Origin: Gnetum montanum
Lineage: Eukaryota > Streptophyta > Gnetopsida > Gnetales > Gnetaceae
Length of the DNA: 64,000 bases
Reading direction: 5' to 3'
Assembly (NCBI GenBank): GCA_015680685.1
Contig: MNCI01005887.1
Location: forward strand, 544,152 to 608,151
The notes beneath the pieces were generated by a model, which saw only the letters and a program-made list of their open reading frames with translations, ran no database searches and was not told the DNA's origin. This document shows positions 62,220-64,000 of the stretch, piece by piece. Each line of letters opens with the position of its first letter. Within the stretch, counting starts at the first letter, position 1. Both the position numbers and the translations under genes were made by a program.

Positions 62220-64000
62220 CTATAATCACGATAAGACCATAAGTTAGTAATCATTGTGTAACATAAAGCAATTGGGATACCTTTATCTCTTAAGGATAGT
62301 TACACTTGGCTAAGTTGTGATTATGGCTAATTTAGTTACTCCAATTATCATTTTATTTATGTGTTATCATTAATAAATCATCTTGGAGGTTGTTGGAAGT
62401 ATCGAAAAAGTTGATGTTGATATGTTGTTAACCCTTTGGGGAGGGGGTGTTAAACAAATTTTCAAAGATCTTCATTGGAAACCTTAAGGTTTGCGACCCC
62501 CATGATAAAGAGCTTATCTTTGATAAGTGTAGGGTTGAAGAACATAGTGATTTGGACAAATGGTTTGGAAGTTAAGGGCTTTGGAAGGTTTTGGGCTCCG
62601 AAAAATTGCAAAAACTCCCTGTGTGTTATGAGCAAATTACAAAAAAAAAATTCTAAGTACATGATAGTATATATAATATTTTTGCACTACATTGATGAGG
62701 CCTAGTTGACTGGGCCTCGTCAATGAGGGGGGTTGCATTGTTGAGGCCTCAACGATGCAACTGTTGACCACCTTTGACTTTGGTCAAACTTGCAAATTAT
62801 GAAGAGTTTTTGAATGAAATTAGGGTCAAATGAAAGCTTAAAATTCCAAGAATAGTATGAAAACATGAGAAGAGGGTGTTGAAACTCATAAATTTGGAAA
62901 AATGGAGAAAAATTGATTCAGGAGATGAATGAAATGAAAGGTTAAGGAGCATTGAGCAAAATACATAATGGAATATGTGAAAGATAGGATTGTAGCAATG
63001 TTAGAGGTAAGGAACCTTAACTAATCAAACCAAGAGCTATGCAAGTGGGTCCTTCCCATAGTAGGCTCATGCCCTTGTCGCCCTTGCATAACCTCAACTA
63101 AGGAGTCCATGGGCCCCATAGTCGATTTAATGATCATGAAAGGTTAAGGACCAACTAAAAGGAATCTACTCAAGAATTCCAACACCTCAAACCAAGACAT
63201 AGAGCATGACATAGAACATGGTAATGATGTGAGTTATGGTAACATGGATGGATGATAGAGAAGGTGGAATGGAGTTCCGAATTAAGATCATAAGAAGTCC
63301 TTTGTGGAATTTGTGTTTAAAATGACCCAAGAAGATCCATCCTCGGTATAGACTAAAACCATCCACTTTTAGTGACTTTGCTTCACCACTCTAAGACCAA
63401 TCCACCCACTCGAGACATGAGAGTGTTGCCACAAGACAACCATCATTTCATAAGGAGAAGAAAAGAGAGAAGCATGAAGAGAGAAAGGGCCTTAGTTAGA
63501 GGGGAACTTCACGCATGGGTGCATGTCTTTCTAGTCCCATAACTAATAATTGTAGCCTATTTATTTGTCTAAGGGGTGTGCTTTGAATTTCCATCATTTT
63601 TTTTGAATAGGAACCACACCATGCAAAGACTTATTTGACCTCCTATTAGTGGTTGAAATGGAATAGTAAGAAGCTCACGAAAAACACTCAAGCACTCAAG
63701 CAAGTAGAAGAGTACAAAGAGTATTGAGTCCCCTTGAAGTCACATCCTTTACAAACCTTTGAATCCTTCCTAATTTTGAAACTACCAAGGTCATTTATTG
63801 ATTAAAAGTTTCTTTAATGGCAGGGACCTCAAATTTCCAAAACAAGGAAAACCATAGAGTTCATTGCATGGGCGAATGATGTGGACTCACTACCTATTCC
63901 ATGAAAAATAAACCATGTCAAAGTCATCAGACATCAAAATTCAAAACTAGAAACTAGACATTGACAATCATAACATTAAGCACAAACCATCATTAGTAAA
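62220..64000 (-). other. Noncoding region of element E
   Basis: It aligns in long blocks with 32962-34740 of element B, including 'gggtccttcccatagtaggc' near 63048 and 'aaggggtgtgctttgaattt' near 63570. A PPT-like motif is at 62496-62508. No coding frame is supported. Confidence 0.7.
62660..62780 (-). promoter_or_regulatory. Putative internal promoter for the element E 3' ORF
   Basis: A TATATATA on the minus strand at 62668-62675 is in the place of the TATAAATA of element B and lies about 450 bp before ATG 62219. Upstream (62690-62770) are GGCCTCATCAATGTAGTG and GACGAGGCCCAGTCAACTAG units. The LTR of the same element has GGCCCCATCAACGTAGTG just before its own TATA box. The 5' splice site seen in B is changed here from GT to AT. 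Confidence 0.48.

Larger units (their letters stand above)
58192..64000 (-). mobile_element. Element E: gypsy relative of B, truncated by window end
   Basis: It starts with a 937-bp 3' LTR (58192-59128), inserted just behind copia element D; the left target site is ACTGT at 58187-58191 and the right one lies outside the window. Then come PPT, 3' ORF and the noncoding block shared with B, which runs to the window edge. Integrase and the rest of pol are not reached. The LTR is nearest to that of B, judging from its GGCC/ATCAA units. Confidence 0.88.

Overview
This is a repeat-rich nuclear window from a land plant. It holds two spliced chloroplast-targeted genes, both on the minus strand, set among nested LTR retrotransposons. 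Long introns, heavy nesting and old, slowly decayed Ty3/gypsy elements of Athila/Tat type suggest a very large seed-plant genome. A gymnosperm is my best guess, but nothing here proves it.

Layout. 1-540 is the end of an LTR cut by the window edge. 2705-4144 is a five-exon gene for a DUF3054-type membrane protein with a chloroplast-like N-terminus. 4145-11945 is intergenic and holds tRNA-derived SINE copies, a 49-bp minisatellite and a decayed L1-type LINE. 11946-22608 is a nine-exon gene for histidinol-phosphate aminotransferase (histidine synthesis, plastid). Its fourth intron is 5.8 kb and carries a dead copia element. From about 23.7 kb to the end the window is almost all LTR retrotransposons.

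Retrotransposon block. Element B (23742-42137, TSD GATAT) is a decayed gypsy element with gag, protease, RT, RNase H and integrase remains plus an extra 3' ORF. It was later hit by element A (23778-28222, TSD CATAC), which lies in its 3' LTR, and by an A-type solo LTR (30450-31255, TSD GTTGA), which lies in its 3' ORF. Element C (42189-51090, TSD GTTAT) keeps gag and the 3' ORF but has no pol. A C-type solo LTR (52234-53086, TSD GGTAG) lies in the opposite orientation. A decayed copia element D (54080-58150, plus strand) is followed by element E (58192 to beyond the window), which again has the 3' ORF. The LTRs start and end with TGATGA/TCATCA, and the gypsy primer-binding sites match the tRNA-Asp type used by Athila/Tat elements.

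Most interesting signal. B, C and E share a colinear coiled-coil 3' ORF of about 870-920 codons downstream of integrase. Immediately before each ATG there is a splice-acceptor-like sequence (TGATTRTAG|ATGGC). About 450 bp further upstream lies a TATA-like box, preceded by a short-repeat block that resembles the U3 block of that same element's own LTR. This looks like an internal, LTR-like promoter driving a spliced accessory mRNA. The short derivative A has lost both the ORF and this promoter. A polypurine-tract-like motif (AGTCATGGGGG) also recurs at matching positions inside the elements.
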